Shown piece after piece: positions 47,505-58,328 of a stretch of DNA of 64,000 bases. Origin of the DNA: Coix lacryma-jobi var. lacryma-jobi (lineage: Eukaryota; Streptophyta; Magnoliopsida; Poales; Poaceae); assembly GCA_009763385.1 (NCBI GenBank), contig CM019827.1:109271204-109335203 (forward strand), in the 5' to 3' direction. The position numbers and the translations under genes were made by a program. The notes beneath the pieces were generated by a model, which did not search any database, was not told the DNA's origin, and worked only from the letters and a program-made list of their open reading frames with translations. Numbering within the stretch: position 1 is the stretch's first letter; each line of letters opens with the position of its first letter.

Positions 47505-48849
47505 TGGGAAGAGGTAGGTTGTAGATGGTCAGTACGACCGGCCAGGTGTTGTGGGAGCTGCTCAGCTCGCCGAACGGATTCATCCCATCGGTGCTCAGCG
47601 TGAACCGAACGTTCCTGGGATCTTTGCCAAACTGCGGGTAGGCCTTGTCGAAATCTTTCCACTGCTGGCCATCGGAGGGGTGCCGCAGCATGCCATCGTC
47701 CTTCAAGCGGTCAGCTGATGCATGCCAGGACATGAGCTTCGCGTCCTCTGGGTTCCCAAATAACGCACGCAGGCGGTCGATCACTGGCATGTACCACACC
47801 GACAGTGCCAGACTTTTCCTCAACGTGTAACCCTCTTCTTCCTCGTACTGCTGATGAGCCGAGATGTGATTGGCTGCAACACTGCTCTTCTTGACACCCT
47901 TCTTCTTCCTCTGACCACCTCGCAAGGCCTCATCGTCGTCTGCATCCACGCGACAGCCAATATTTCTTTTGTAGCGACTGGCGCCACAGTGCGAACAGCT
48001 CGTCAAATTCTCATACTTTGTGCCCCGATAGAGGATGCAGTGGTTAGGGCATGCATCAAACTTTCTAAGCTTCATCGCCACTGGTCGGATAAGCTTCTTC
48101 GCCCGATATGTATTTCCTGGAATCTTGTTACTCGTCGGGAATGTTTTAGCAAGGTAACCTAACAGCTCATCAAAGCTACTGTCTGACCACCCATGCCGAG
48201 CCTTCATCATCAACATGTGGAGGTTGAAACGGAGCACCGTGCAATCCTTTGGACATTCCCCGCCGTCCTTATATAAAGGATCAAGTGACGCCTGCTTCAT
48301 CTCTCTGAAATTTTCCAGCCACTTCGGGGAGCCATACACAACGTCGTCTTCGTCGATATGGTTGAGTAAATCCTGAAACAGCTGCACATCCGCAGGGTCC
48401 TGCACCGTAGCGTCCTCAACATCTTCACCACCATCATCTGTCATATCCTGGAGTACATCCTCCACAGCGATGTGGTCACGAGCACTACTGTCACTGAAGG
48501 CAGGCTCTACTGTTGCTGATGAGACGTGCGCTCCAGGATCTTGGTTCACCGTCGTCATCGACGTTGAGCTTACTCCAGATGCCGCCCTGACACTCAGATC
48601 GAATCTCTCGCCGTGATGAGTCCACACCGTGTAATCCTCCATGAAACCAAAACGAATCAAATGAGATTGCACTGTGCCTTCGTCTTTGAAGGCGGTCAGA
48701 TTCTTGCAGCGATGACATGGACATATGATTGTCATCTGGTTCGATCTATCACGGTCAGCTTTCGCAGCGGCAATAAACTTTCTCACTTCAACGAGATACC
48801 GCACATCAAGTACTCTATTGATCTTATACATCCATTCCGACCGGTCCAT
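47505..48849 (-). pseudogene. TNP2-type CACTA transposase, N-terminal half
   Basis: The frame starts MDRSEWMYKINRV (transposase-associated domain, about residues 1-80, with CPCHRCKN). It continues through an acidic linker into the transposase_21 domain (CPKDCTVLRFNLHML, CPNHCILYRGTKYENLTSC, LSTDGMNPFGELSSSH, TWPVVLTIYNLP). It breaks off there, early in the catalytic core. The final few codons before its stop at 47482 derive from the antisense strand of the interrupted Harbinger exon. Full-length TNP2 proteins are usually two to three times longer. Confidence 0.9.
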
Positions 48850-49254
48850 CGTAGTACCTGCGATCCTTAATTAATTACACACATCATGAATCACAAAACA
48901 AAGATGAATTAGAAAACAAATAATATTTTATTATATTTATGTTAAATTTAGGGACAGAAATAACGACGACAAATAAAATTAATGCATCCATGATGAACTT
49001 AGAGAAACAAATACCAGTTTTCTCTCTCCTACATGAAACTAGATCTAAAAGGGGGCTAAAAAGAGAGAAAAAGAGAGGGGAAAGAGGGTGGAGATCATCT
49101 AGGTACCTCTTGTGGATTACTTCTCCTCCAAATCAAACAAATAAACCTCAAAAACAAGTTATTTGAGACAAAAATTCGGCAAAACTTCTTCCCCCGTTTT
49201 TGGTCTAGAGGAAGAAGATGATCGGGTTCTTTTCTGCGCGGCGGCGGCTTAAAT

Positions 49255-49465
49255 AGCCAGGAATAACCGAAGCGGGCAACGTAAGGAGCCCGCTGCGGTT
49301 AATCATCTTTAACCGCAGCGGGCGTCTTTACCCGCCCGCTGTGGTTAATCATTAACCGAAGCGGGCATGTAAGGAAGCCCGCTGTGGTTAAAGATGATTA
49401 ACCGCAGCGGGCTCCTAACGTTGCCCGCTGCGGTTAATTATTAACCGCAGCGGGCGCTTCGGTGG
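49255..49465. repeat. CACTA subterminal repeat cluster
   Basis: About nine copies of a GAAGCGGGC/CCGCAGCGGGC core in both orientations lie next to the CACTA terminus. Similar arrays in other CACTA elements bind the regulatory transposase protein (established for En/Spm; inferred here). Confidence 0.85.
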
Positions 49466-50511
49466 CCGGCCGCTGCAGGGCGGCTACCGAATAACCGTGG
49501 CGGGCAAAAAGAGTGCCTGCCACGGAGGTCTTTTAGGCAACGCTGCGCAAGTTCTTTTTTGTAGTAGTGTGCCATGTTCTTGCATGTTGTAGGCCACAAC
49601 CAAAGGTTCAGAGTAGTGCACCAGTCCTTTAGGAGGTCCATCCAAACTGTGCACAAGCACTTCCACCAAGTTTTATATGCAGTGGGTGAGCTTAGGAATG
49701 AAATGATGAAGCCGCCCAGTGGTGCCACTGATCCTAAGATCCTTGGAAGCCATAGATGGAATCAATATTTAAAGGTGATTGTTTACCTTGGGTACATTGC
49801 TTTTTTAGATGGCCTTGGTTATTTGTCTTGCCAGCATGGGTTTTTAGGACTGTGTGGGTGCCATTGATGGCACACATATGATGGTGAGGGTCCCTAGAAG
49901 GATACAACAAGCCTTCAGGGGTAGGAAAAAGGAGCCCACTCAGAATGTGATGGTGGTTGTGGGATTTGATCTCAAATTCCAATATATTCTAGCTGGTTGG
50001 GAGGGGTCTGCACATGATGCTACTATCCTGGCAGATGCCATTGAGAGGGATGATGGGTTCACTATCCCACAAGGTAATTACACATGCATAGAGCATATCA
50101 ATCTGATTTTTAGATTTATAGCCAAGTCTTACAGTAGATATCACATTGTAGGTAAATACTACTTGGTAGATGTTGGTTATGCATGCAGACCTGGGTTTTT
50201 ACCCCCCTATGGGGGGGTAAGGTACCATCTGTCTGAATATGGGAGCAGGAATAGGCCAACCAATGCCAGAGAGTTGTATAACTTGAGGAACTCATCACTT
50301 AGGGTGAGTGTGGAGAGGGCTATAGGTGCACTGAAGGGCAGGTTTAGGATCCTGGACAACAAGCCATTTCACAAGTACAAAACACAAGTCAAGCTTGTTC
50401 TGGCTTGTTCTATCCTGCACAACTGGATTTTAGGATATGGCATTGATGAAGTAGTCCCTGCTGAGCAGGGTTTCACTGGCACTGCACCTGAGTACTGGCA
50501 CTGCCACTGAT

Positions 50512-50823
50512 GTGCCTTCCACTGCTGTTGGTGGCAAGAGAAAAAGAGGGAACTTCAGTGAGGAAGAGGTCATAATGTTGACCAACATGAGTGATGCTGT
50601 GAACAATGTTGCCAATGCTCTTAGGGAGACTGGCCCTGCTCATGTTGATGCTAACTTGTACTCTGCAGTGATGGACACCCTAGGCTTTAGTGAGGAGGCC
50701 CTCATTGTGGCATACACCTACCTCCTGGACAATAAGGCCCAAGGCATGGGCTTTGTCAACATGACTGATGCCCACAAAATCCTTTGGCTTAGGACCTTCC
50801 TAGCCAAGAACTACTACATCTAG
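50512..50823 (+). pseudogene. Myb/SANT-associated C-terminal frame downstream of the Harbinger transposase
   Basis: The frame is open from GTGCCTTCC at 50512 to the TAG at 50821. It reads KRKRGNFSEEE near its start, then an acidic and helical stretch, LGFSEEALIVAYTYLLDNKA and ILWLRTFLAKNYYI at the end. This resembles the C-terminal part of plant Myb/SANT-like (L10-interacting) proteins that accompany Harbinger transposases. There is no ATG. The frame overlaps the transposase stop by a few bases in another frame, so one small indel separates it from a fusion with the transposase, or it is an exon spliced from upstream. Confidence 0.55.
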
Positions 50824-51750
50824 TTGTATTGCCTTGGGCTAGATGCACACGAGGGGGTTGACTGTTGAGAAGTATAGTTCCTCCACCACCCTCACCCACC
50901 TTCTTTTCTTTTGACTGCATCTGTGGTAGGTTAGCTGTAGAACTTTTGTGCAGAGATGGTTGTTCTATTGATGACTGATGGTTGTTCTTTTGACTGCCTT
51001 GAGGAAGGTGGCTAACTTTGGGGAAGAAACACCATTTGAGCCCTAGTCTGTTGGGCTGGACATGTTTATGTAACAACTTATTGTAGCCTCTGTTGGCTAC
51101 TTATATGTGGTACTTCCAATTTGGTTGCTCATACTTATATATGCTTTTTTGAAACTGTGCATTTGTTCATTGCATTTGTAATGTGTTTCATCTCATTTCT
51201 GGTACTCTTATTGGTGGAACATGAGGGTTATGCAAGGCCTATGATGCAAATTACTGAATGAGGTAGCTGTCATTATGCTTCTGTTGTGTTCTCATGTTTT
51301 TACAACCTTATGTCATTCATCACATCTGAAGGAACCATAAATTGTTACGCAACACTTGGGGTCTATGACTCGAAGATGACGGCAAGCAGTTCATGGTTAC
51401 TACAGATGCCATGGATGCCATGAAATGCTGCACTTGGTTCTGTTCTTGCTGTTTTTTTTGTATTTGTTCTTATCTGGCAGCTACCTATGACTTGAGTACT
51501 TGATTACAACCACCAAAATTAATAGCTGAGGCCAATTATTAGTTCTTGTAGCCAATGATATTAGAACAGCTACTGCTTTATTACTTATGCTATTCATGGC
51601 AGCGGCATATGGGATCCCCGATTTGTTCATCATAAACTGGAGATCTTCAATACCGCTATCATTGACAGTATCACACAAGACAAGCAGTCGACTGAGGCAT
51701 TTTTTCCTAAGTGGGATGACTTAAATTGATTTGCATTCGGTGTATTTCAG
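50824..51750 (+). other. Spacer or intron between the Harbinger gene and the viroplasmin-domain gene
   Basis: T-rich, intron-like sequence ending in TGTATTTCAG at 51750, a strong 3' splice-site sequence. It has no supported frame. Confidence 0.5.
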
Positions 51751-51753
51751 ACA

Positions 51754-52119
51754 ATGGCACGCTACTATGTGGTTTTTGAAGGGAAGAAGAGGGAGATTTA
51801 CCAGTCTTGGCATGAATGTGCTAAGCTAGTTCTTAATGTTGAGGGCTCAATGTACCAAAGGTACACCAGCTATGATGATGCTGTTAGAGATTTGCAGGAC
51901 CATATCTCAAAGGTTGAATCAGCACCTTTGCTGTGTCAAGGTGAGGGATCCATGGGAACAGCAAGTGCACCACCCTTGCTGTTTTCCCATGAAGGATGTC
52001 AATCCAAACCTCCTGCCGGTAACCATGGCACTTGGAAAACTGTTGTCATCTGTATTTTACTGGTGATTATTGTTGTTCTTTGTTGGAGGCTATACATTTG
52101 TCGGAAATCTGTTAGTTGA
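51754..52119 (+). CDS. Viroplasmin-like (Cauli_VI / RNase H1 N-terminal) domain protein with C-terminal membrane anchor
   Basis: 121 residues. Residues 1-55 (ARYYVVFEGKKREIYQSW, then YQRYTSYDDAVRDLQ) match the small Cauli_VI fold found at the N-terminus of RNase H1 and in caulimovirus inclusion-body proteins, where it binds RNA/DNA hybrids or dsRNA. A low-complexity linker follows. Residues about 93-113 (TVVICILLVIIVVLCWRLYI) form a clear single membrane span with a basic end, suggesting a tail-anchored protein. No RNase H catalytic domain is present. The ATG lies three bases after a splice-acceptor-like TTTCAG, so a 5' non-coding exon upstream is likely. It could be a host gene or cargo of the surrounding element. 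Confidence 0.7.
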   Translation: MARYYVVFEGKKREIYQSWHECAKLVLNVEGSMYQRYTSYDDAVRDLQDHISKVESAPLLCQGEGSMGTASAPPLLFSHEGCQSKPPAGNHGTWKTVVICILLVIIVVLCWRLYICRKSVS

Positions 52120-53059
52120 AGACCAATGATGACACATTTGTTGGACCCGACTGTATTGTTTCTTAATTCTGTCTATGATGTTGACAATAGAACTGTTATG
52201 TCTGAGGCCAACTTGCTATGAATCTTGTATGGTTAATTTGATCATAATTATTGTTATTTGCCCATCGTTTGGGTGCAACCTCTCCTATTTGTTCCATTCA
52301 TTGTTGTGGTTATGGCATGGGCCTAGCCGAGCTGGGCCATGGCGCAAACACAATCTCGCTATGGCAATTAGAGGTAGTTGATGCTTGGGCCTGGCTCAGA
52401 CTTGACTCACAAACACAATGTCACTGTGGCTTGACCCGTTTGGTACATGTTGGCAAACAAGTGCATTTGGCCCGTTTCGGGCTGGCTAGGAATGGACTAG
52501 GCCAGTTGAGCAGATCAGGCCATGCTGGGCCAGGGTGACAAACACGCCCTTAATGTCCAGAAATTTTTAACAAATCTAGGCGGCGGCGGCAGTGAGCCAG
52601 CCATCCCATCCGATGCGGCTGCCGCCACTTGCCTGACTGCAAGGGCGGCGGCCAGCCTTGAGGTGCCAATTCGTGAATACATGTATGGAGACAAACAGAT
52701 GTAAAATCGTATGGAGATTAGAAAATACATGTGTGGTTAGATACTTTGCCAAATATGTACATGTATTGAGATTAGAAAATAGAGAAAATATACCAAATGA
52801 TAATAAAATCAAGTGCCTCATGTTTGGAGACCTTTTTTTTAAGAAGTCAATACTACAAATAATGAAACTGCAAAAATAGCGTCCTAAATATACAATTTTC
52901 TCGTACATGTGCTGGAAATTCTTTTCTTTTCTTGTTTTATGGGTTCTGCATTACTCAAGGGAAGAATTTTTTTCCCAAATATATCGAGCGCTTTATTTTT
53001 GGTGTGGTGTTAGCTGACCGGGCAGCAAATCTCTTGGCTGGAAAATGCTGGCGCCCAAC
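52120..53059. other. Intergenic sequence; inverted-terminus copy at 52524-52547, otherwise nothing recognised
   Basis: It includes CTGGGCC-rich sequence at 52310-52550 resembling Harbinger/MITE subterminal DNA and a GCGGCGGCGG patch near 52580. No supported gene. Confidence 0.4.
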
Positions 53060-53133
53060 TTAGGGCATGGTCAATAATAGAGCCAAACATTTGGCTATAA
53101 GCCAAGCTATAGAATAGTTAGTATTTTATTTGG

Positions 53134-54382
53134 GAGTAAAGTGCATGTCGGCCCCTATACTTGTCGGAGTGTGTCAAGCCGGTCCACAAATTCTCAAAAT
53201 GGCTAATGAGGTCCATAATCTAAGTTTTGGTATCATTTAGGCCCAATCAGCCGCTAACCCGATGACGACGTCGTCTAATATTGCAATTAGGCCCCTCCGT
53301 CCATCAAACAAATCAGCCCCCTCTCCAAACTCATTTGCGCCTGTTCGTGTCCCTTCCTACGGGCGTCTCTACGGAGGGCGGCGAGGACGTCGAGGCGGCT
53401 GCCGACTAGAGGATCAGTGGTGAGTTCAGGTTGTTCGTGGTAGGGGTAGGAGGCGTCAGAAGGAACCAATCGCACCGGTGCTCGCGTTGGAAGGATGGTG
53501 GTGACGTTGCGGCCGAAAGGGGCGCCTCCACCTATGTACAGTGAGTTTGATCGATGCCTCCTCTCATCGATTCATTGATTTGGTAGGCTAAGATGTTGCA
53601 TATGAGGTAGAAAGGCAAGAGTTTTCCATGTTTTTTAGTCGATTTGCAACAAAAGTTTAGGGTTTCATCATTTTTGTTCTTCACTGCAAGGCACCTTATT
53701 TGGTCGATTTCTTGTCCATTTTGTAGGTAATTGTAGAGAGGAATTCACCATGGTGGTTTTTTCGTTGGTTCTGGGCATCTTAGATCATACATCGATGAAA
53801 GGGTATCTTGGTTTGATCGTGTAGAGGCAGATACATGGTCTCCTTTGTGGTTTCCAGACTTTGCAGAGCAGTTAGGCTACCAGAGCAATCTCAAGTTGAA
53901 GATATATTGGCTGCTACCAGGGAAGACATAATGTCTTCGTCTTATACTTTCAGATATTGACACCAATGTAATGGCAACATATGCAGAGAATGTCAAAAAT
54001 CTTGTAGTATATTCTGATCATGAGGACTTGTTCAGTGAAGTTGATTGGGATGATGTCGTTGCTTGCCAATGGTCGTCAGCCCAAGAAAAGTGCAGTACGT
54101 GGACAGAAATCCTAAAGAAAAGTTGCCTGTTTTCTACACAAATTTGGACAACATAAGAGTGGATCAAGATGTTGACCATGAAGATGATGTGTTGTGGGAC
54201 AGTGATAATGAAATAGAAGAGGGAGATGTAGATCTATTTGAGGATGCCGTCATCGGGTTAGCGGCTGATTGGACCTAAATGACACCAAAACATAGATTAT
54301 GGACCTCATTAGTCATTTTGAGAGTTCGTGGACCGGCTTGACACACTCCGACAAGTATAGGGACCGGCCATGCACTTTGCTC
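53134..54382 (+). mobile_element. Mutator-like element (MULE), internally deleted
   Basis: Terminal inverted repeats of about 137 bp (53134-53270 and 54246-54382) begin GAGTAAAGTGCATG and GAGCAAAGTGCATG. The perfect 9-bp duplication TTTATTTGG lies at 53125-53133 and 54383-54391. Total length is 1,249 bp. It carries only the N-terminal part of a MuDR-type gene. Confidence 0.95.
53725..54235 (+). pseudogene. MuDR-family N-terminal (PB1-like) gene fragment
   Basis: After an acceptor-like TTTTGTAG the frame reads HHGGFFVGSGHLRSYIDE and YWLLPGK. It then meets a TAA at about 53928, continues in the same frame with SDIDTNVMATYAENVKNLVV, and shifts frame near 54065 into an acidic stretch (EEGDVDLFED). 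This order (PB1-like module, linker, acidic region) is the N-terminus of plant MuDR-type transposase genes. The zinc finger and MULE catalytic domain are absent. Confidence 0.75.
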
Positions 54383-54711
54383 TTTATTTGGCTATAAACT
54401 ATTTCTCTTTCCTATTCCTCCTCACATACATCTCTATTGAGACCTACTACTACCTATGCTTCCGTGTCCAGCTTGGTGCTTGCATGAGAGTCAAGCTCTC
54501 TTCTCTCTCTTCTCTTCTCTTCTCTTCTCTCCTCCACATCAGCATTTGCTTGGTTATAAGCCAATTATTGTATCTGCTCTTAGAAACAGCACCACGTCAA
54601 CCCTCAAGCCTTATCCACTTGAAATTTTATCCTCATTGGCATTTCTTCATGATCGCCCAGCGTTTCTGCCTCGGCTTGGTGCTTGAGATTCGGATACATG
54701 AATATAAAGTA

Positions 54712-54970
54712 CTCCCTTCATCCCAAATTATAAGTCATTCCAGGAATCTTGGAGAGTCAAAGTTTTCTAACTTTGACCAAAATTATAAAGACAAACATAA
54801 AGATTTATAACATCAAATATGTATATTATGAAAATATAACTAATGAAAAATCTAATTGTACTTAGTTGGTATCATAAATATTATTATCTTTATCTATAAA
54901 TTTGGTCAAAGTTGAAAAAGTTTGACTCTCCAAGATTCTTGGAATGCCTTATAATTTGGGATGGAGGGAG
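54712..54970. mobile_element. Stowaway MITE
   Basis: Inverted ends CTCCCTTCATCCCAAATTAT and CTCCCTCCATCCCAAATTAT (right end, read inward), flanked by TA at 54710-54711 and 54971-54972. The length is 259 bp, with AT-rich inner parts and long inverted subterminal arms. Confidence 0.9.
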
Positions 54971-54972
54971 TA

Positions 54973-56084
54973 TATAGAAAGAAATGTGCCTTCAGATTAA
55001 GATCATTTATGCATTTTGCATTTTTGCGGGGAAAAGTTGCTGGACTTCAAGTTACATTGAGCCAGAAGCGAAATTACATGGCTGGAAATGCTTCCGCATT
55101 TAATTTGAAGAATCAATTGAAACAAGTTTTTATCATGATGACACTAACGAAACTTTTGAGTAGCCCACATTGAAGGAAGCACGTACCGGACCTAGTGCAT
55201 GGTTAATTACTGTACACTAAATTAGTGCAGATTACGTCGCAGAGGATCTAAGATTTGCTTTTGGCAGGACCATGTGGGGGCACATGAGGTGATCAGTTCT
55301 CTTTCCAAATCGCTGTTAAGTAGACAGACGCACATCATTTGCCGGTGACACGTTACCTACTTACCAAAAAAGAGAAAGTAAACTGCTGGCAGTTGTACGC
55401 TGCGTCTCTCCAGATCGTAAGATGACAAGTTTTGTAAATGGTGTGAAAGTCGCCAAGTAGAATTTCTACACTTGGCGTCCATTTTAAAGGTACATATGAA
55501 GGGTGCATTTTCTTTCAAACAAAGGGTGCATTTAATAATCGAGTAAGATTAAAATACACTAACGATTGGTCCTTAAACTTGACTACTTGAGTTACATGAC
55601 GATTCAAAGGAGAGTTGATTTGTACCATCCAACTAAGACTACATTGTGTAGTGACATGGTATTTGAGGGAGAAAAAAAATAAACAAATGATTCAGATGAC
55701 AAAGAGTACCATCACTTTCAGCAACCGTTATATATAATGAGTACCACCCTTCTAAATGCCCCCATTATGGAATAACCCTTGGCTTCATAGCTCGAAATGT
55801 TAAACAAGGATGACAATGATCCATCTTCACTTAGAAGCCAGACAAAACACATATACATAAATAAATAAAAAATGCTTATCTAATGATAAAGAAAAATATT
55901 GAATCCAACAAAAAAAGAGGAAAGCATCTATACTTACGTGGAAGATGCAAAAGTCCTATAGAAATCCATCGTGAATAGATAATGAACCATATGAATCATT
56001 CATTTTGAAATGTAGGACGTGGTGAAAAAGTTGTTGTATGAAAGACAACATTTTCCCATGCATTGCTACAAAATTTGAGGATAC
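54973..56084. other. Intergenic sequence, nothing recognised
   Basis: AT-rich, no supported gene or repeat. Confidence 0.45.
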
Positions 56085-56480
56085 TTTTTTTTTCTAAGGA
56101 CCCTATTCATATTAAAACAGTAAAAACAAGGTACAAAGACCTAGAGGAACTCCCGTCCCAAAACACAAACTAGCAGCTCAGAAGATAAGAGTTAATAAAA
56201 TAACTTGTACAAAGAAGCCCACTATCACGAGTATAGAGTGACCCAAATATCCACTGTTGTGAAAAAGCAATGATAGGTGATGTAGCCGCTAGGGGCGCCG
56301 AGCCATAAGAGAGAATTGACTATGCGTTGACACCAGAATTTGGCAAGTACTAGCCGAGACCATCAAAAGCCAATCATGGAGAATTAAAAGCAAACAACAG
56401 TCCAAGGTGTGCACAAAGCTTTACGGCATCAGACATTATGCATCTACTAGCTCCAAGGAGTTAATACATCTGTTGTACAA
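56085..56480 (-). mobile_element. Possible LINE or other poly(A) retrotransposon 3' end
   Basis: A T run at 56085-56093 would be a poly(A) tail on the minus strand. It is preceded (minus strand) by GGTCTTTGTACCTTG, TTTTACTGTTTTAATATGAA and TAGGGTCC, which resemble 3' tails of plant L1-type elements. No reverse transcriptase remains, so the call is weak. Confidence 0.3.
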
Positions 56481-58328
56481 TACCAAGAGCAAATAAGGCT
56501 AGTACTATTCAGATTACGTGAAGAGAAGAGACCCGATCGCTAGAAGCAACATGAATTGATCTATGATGAGTATCACGTGTCAGACCAAGCGAGGCCAGTT
56601 AATGAGGAAGATTGTATGAAAAAAAGGAATATTTTATATTATTTAGCCAAGACTACATACACAAGGAAATTAAAAATTTGAGATGGATAGGTGATGACAT
56701 CAAGCTTTACACTAAGAAGATTAGGCCAGCATGTGCCTACGGTGATTAGGAAACAAAGTTGTCGTATCCAAAGAAGAGGTCTAGGTTGATCACGTATTTG
56801 GATTGAACTTTTCACGAACGAGTCGGAGGAGGCTTAATTGACCAGGACTCTACAAACGAAAATTTAGAGTCCACATATCTTAATGTTTTCATTTATTTAG
56901 ATATATCTTGTTAGGCAAGAACATTTAGGACTCTTATTCGCCCAGGGTATAAATATAAACCCTCGACCATTGTATAATGATCATTCGACAATCAATCAAA
57001 CAATCTTTCGGCCTACGATCAAACCCTTAGAAGTAGGAGTAAAGTAGATCTCGGCGAAACCTTCAACCAGACAGGACTGCATCGGCTAGATTGATCTCCG
57101 GTTTGCTTGTAAGTTTCACCAATGGCTCGTGTTATTGTTCAATAAGGCTGCATTTGGCATCGACCAAACTCTTATTAAGCTATGACATGGGTTAGTTATC
57201 GGTTTAAGCTCGTCTTTTGTAAGACTGTCTTGACTTCAATCAATCTCTTGCAATAGTCGATCTTGGCTAGTTATCGGCTCTATTAGATTTGGCAATCTAA
57301 TAGATTCATTAAGTTATCGATATTGTTCATGCTTTTAAAGAATTTATTTTTGTTTCAACAATATCCTGCCCAATCGAGATTGACAAGTTAGCTCAAGCTT
57401 AAATGTTGTCTGGATCAGTTATCTAAAGCTTTTTCATGCTTACATCAAAGGAGATAGGCGATTTTAGACTCTCATCAACTAACTTGCCAACCTCGATTGT
57501 TACATGTTGTGCGTTCGAGATATCTGTTAAATTTATGGTTTGATTTAAGGATAAGTAGATTTGGTTTAATATGCTTGTTATGGCTGTATTTCCGAACCCC
57601 ACTAATAGGCATATTGAAGTAGATTCGTTTAATCTTAGATCCAATTATAGTTCTGACAGATAGATCTTGTTCGTGCTTCATAGACCCTGTATCGGCTAAA
57701 ATGGTCGATCCAGTTACGCTTTCTTCATAACGTATATGTTTTTGCAGTCTAAAGCTAGCGAATCTGTTAGTCGTATCGGATGTAATCTAACTTAATCATC
57801 ATTATGGTTGTATGGAGACACCCCACTATTGATGGTTAGGTTATTTTGTCGATCTGTTTGTTATTATGGTTGTATGGAGACACCTCACTGTTAACAAGCA
57901 GAATTGCTGATACAATTAGTTGATCTGTTAGTTTTATACTGTTTTGACGTATATGTAGATCTATATATCTTTCATAAGCTAAATTAATCGGCTAATCTTT
58001 TCCTTATATCTTTTGTATATCCTCAATAGCCATTTTTGCTTCATCAATGTCATTACGTTTTGTTCTTCTTTGCAAGTTGACTTTGTAATCAAAATCCTAC
58101 GATAATGGCTATATCAGAGCCGCACAATTTGGAACTGTCTGACATCAAACCGGCAGGTTCCACAATTTGTCATCGTTTTCTTTCTCCTTATCAACAGCAG
58201 GTCAAGTTGGCTGGCATGCCTCAGAGTCATTCTCACCGAAGAGTCGACACCGCCATCGTTTGAAGGGCTAGGAGATCCGGACCTTGCTTCACACGTTCTC
58301 TGAAGATCGTGTTCAAGTGTGTTGGCAC

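Larger units (their letters stand above)
47502..49569 (-). mobile_element. CACTA (En/Spm) element, 3' end deleted
   Basis: The right terminus, read on the minus strand, is CACTACTACAAAAAAG, a classic CACTA end. It is preceded by dense inverted repeats of TTAACCGCAGCGGGC at about 49260-49465. TGC flanks both sides (47499-47501 and 49570-49572), the 3-bp duplication expected of CACTA. The left terminus is missing: the TNP2 coding region runs directly into the TGC. About 2.07 kb remains. Confidence 0.9.
47180..50510 (+). pseudogene. Harbinger (HARBI1/ALP1-like) transposase gene, interrupted by CACTA
   Basis: Coding pieces: 47180-47501 (starts MDPSMSLEALCRQ), resuming at 49573-49774 after the CACTA fragment, then 49849-50073 and 50152-50510 with GT-AG introns between. 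The N-terminal part ends in VEEQVA and continues across the insertion as MFLHVVGHN. The DDE nuclease (DDE_Tnp_4) shows AIDGTHM (first Asp), GSAHDATIL (second Asp), KYYLVDVGYACRPGFLPPY and VERAIGALKGRFRIL (the Glu). Besides the insertion there is a frameshift near 47320-47335: the first frame ends in TAA at about 47350, while the frame leading into the NKIYNSTDSE block is another one. HARBI1-like proteins are transposases or domesticated derivatives; this copy cannot make the full protein. Confidence 0.85.
46252..52547 (+). mobile_element. Possible Harbinger-type unit bounded by inverted termini
   Basis: GCGTGTTTGTCACC followed by a GGCCCAGC block at 46252-46275 is the inverted copy of 52524-52547 with one mismatch. 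The right copy is followed by TTA after three C, as in PIF/Harbinger insertions. The left copy lacks a matching TTA. Between the two lie a Harbinger transposase gene, a Myb-associated frame and a viroplasmin-domain gene. Either this is one 6.3-kb element (including a CACTA insertion), or two related MITE ends happen to flank the region. Confidence 0.4.
53063..54579. mobile_element. Tourist-like MITE split by a MULE
   Basis: The left end GGGCATGGTCAATAATAGAG and the right end, read inward (GAGCAGATACAATAATTGGC), are inverted termini. TTA lies at 53060-53062 and 54580-54582. Without the MULE and its 9-bp duplication the element is about 259 bp. Confidence 0.85.

Noticed and set aside
48491..48724. 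Small frames overlapping the TNP2 gene on both strands
   Set aside because: Shadows of the real minus-strand transposase frame.
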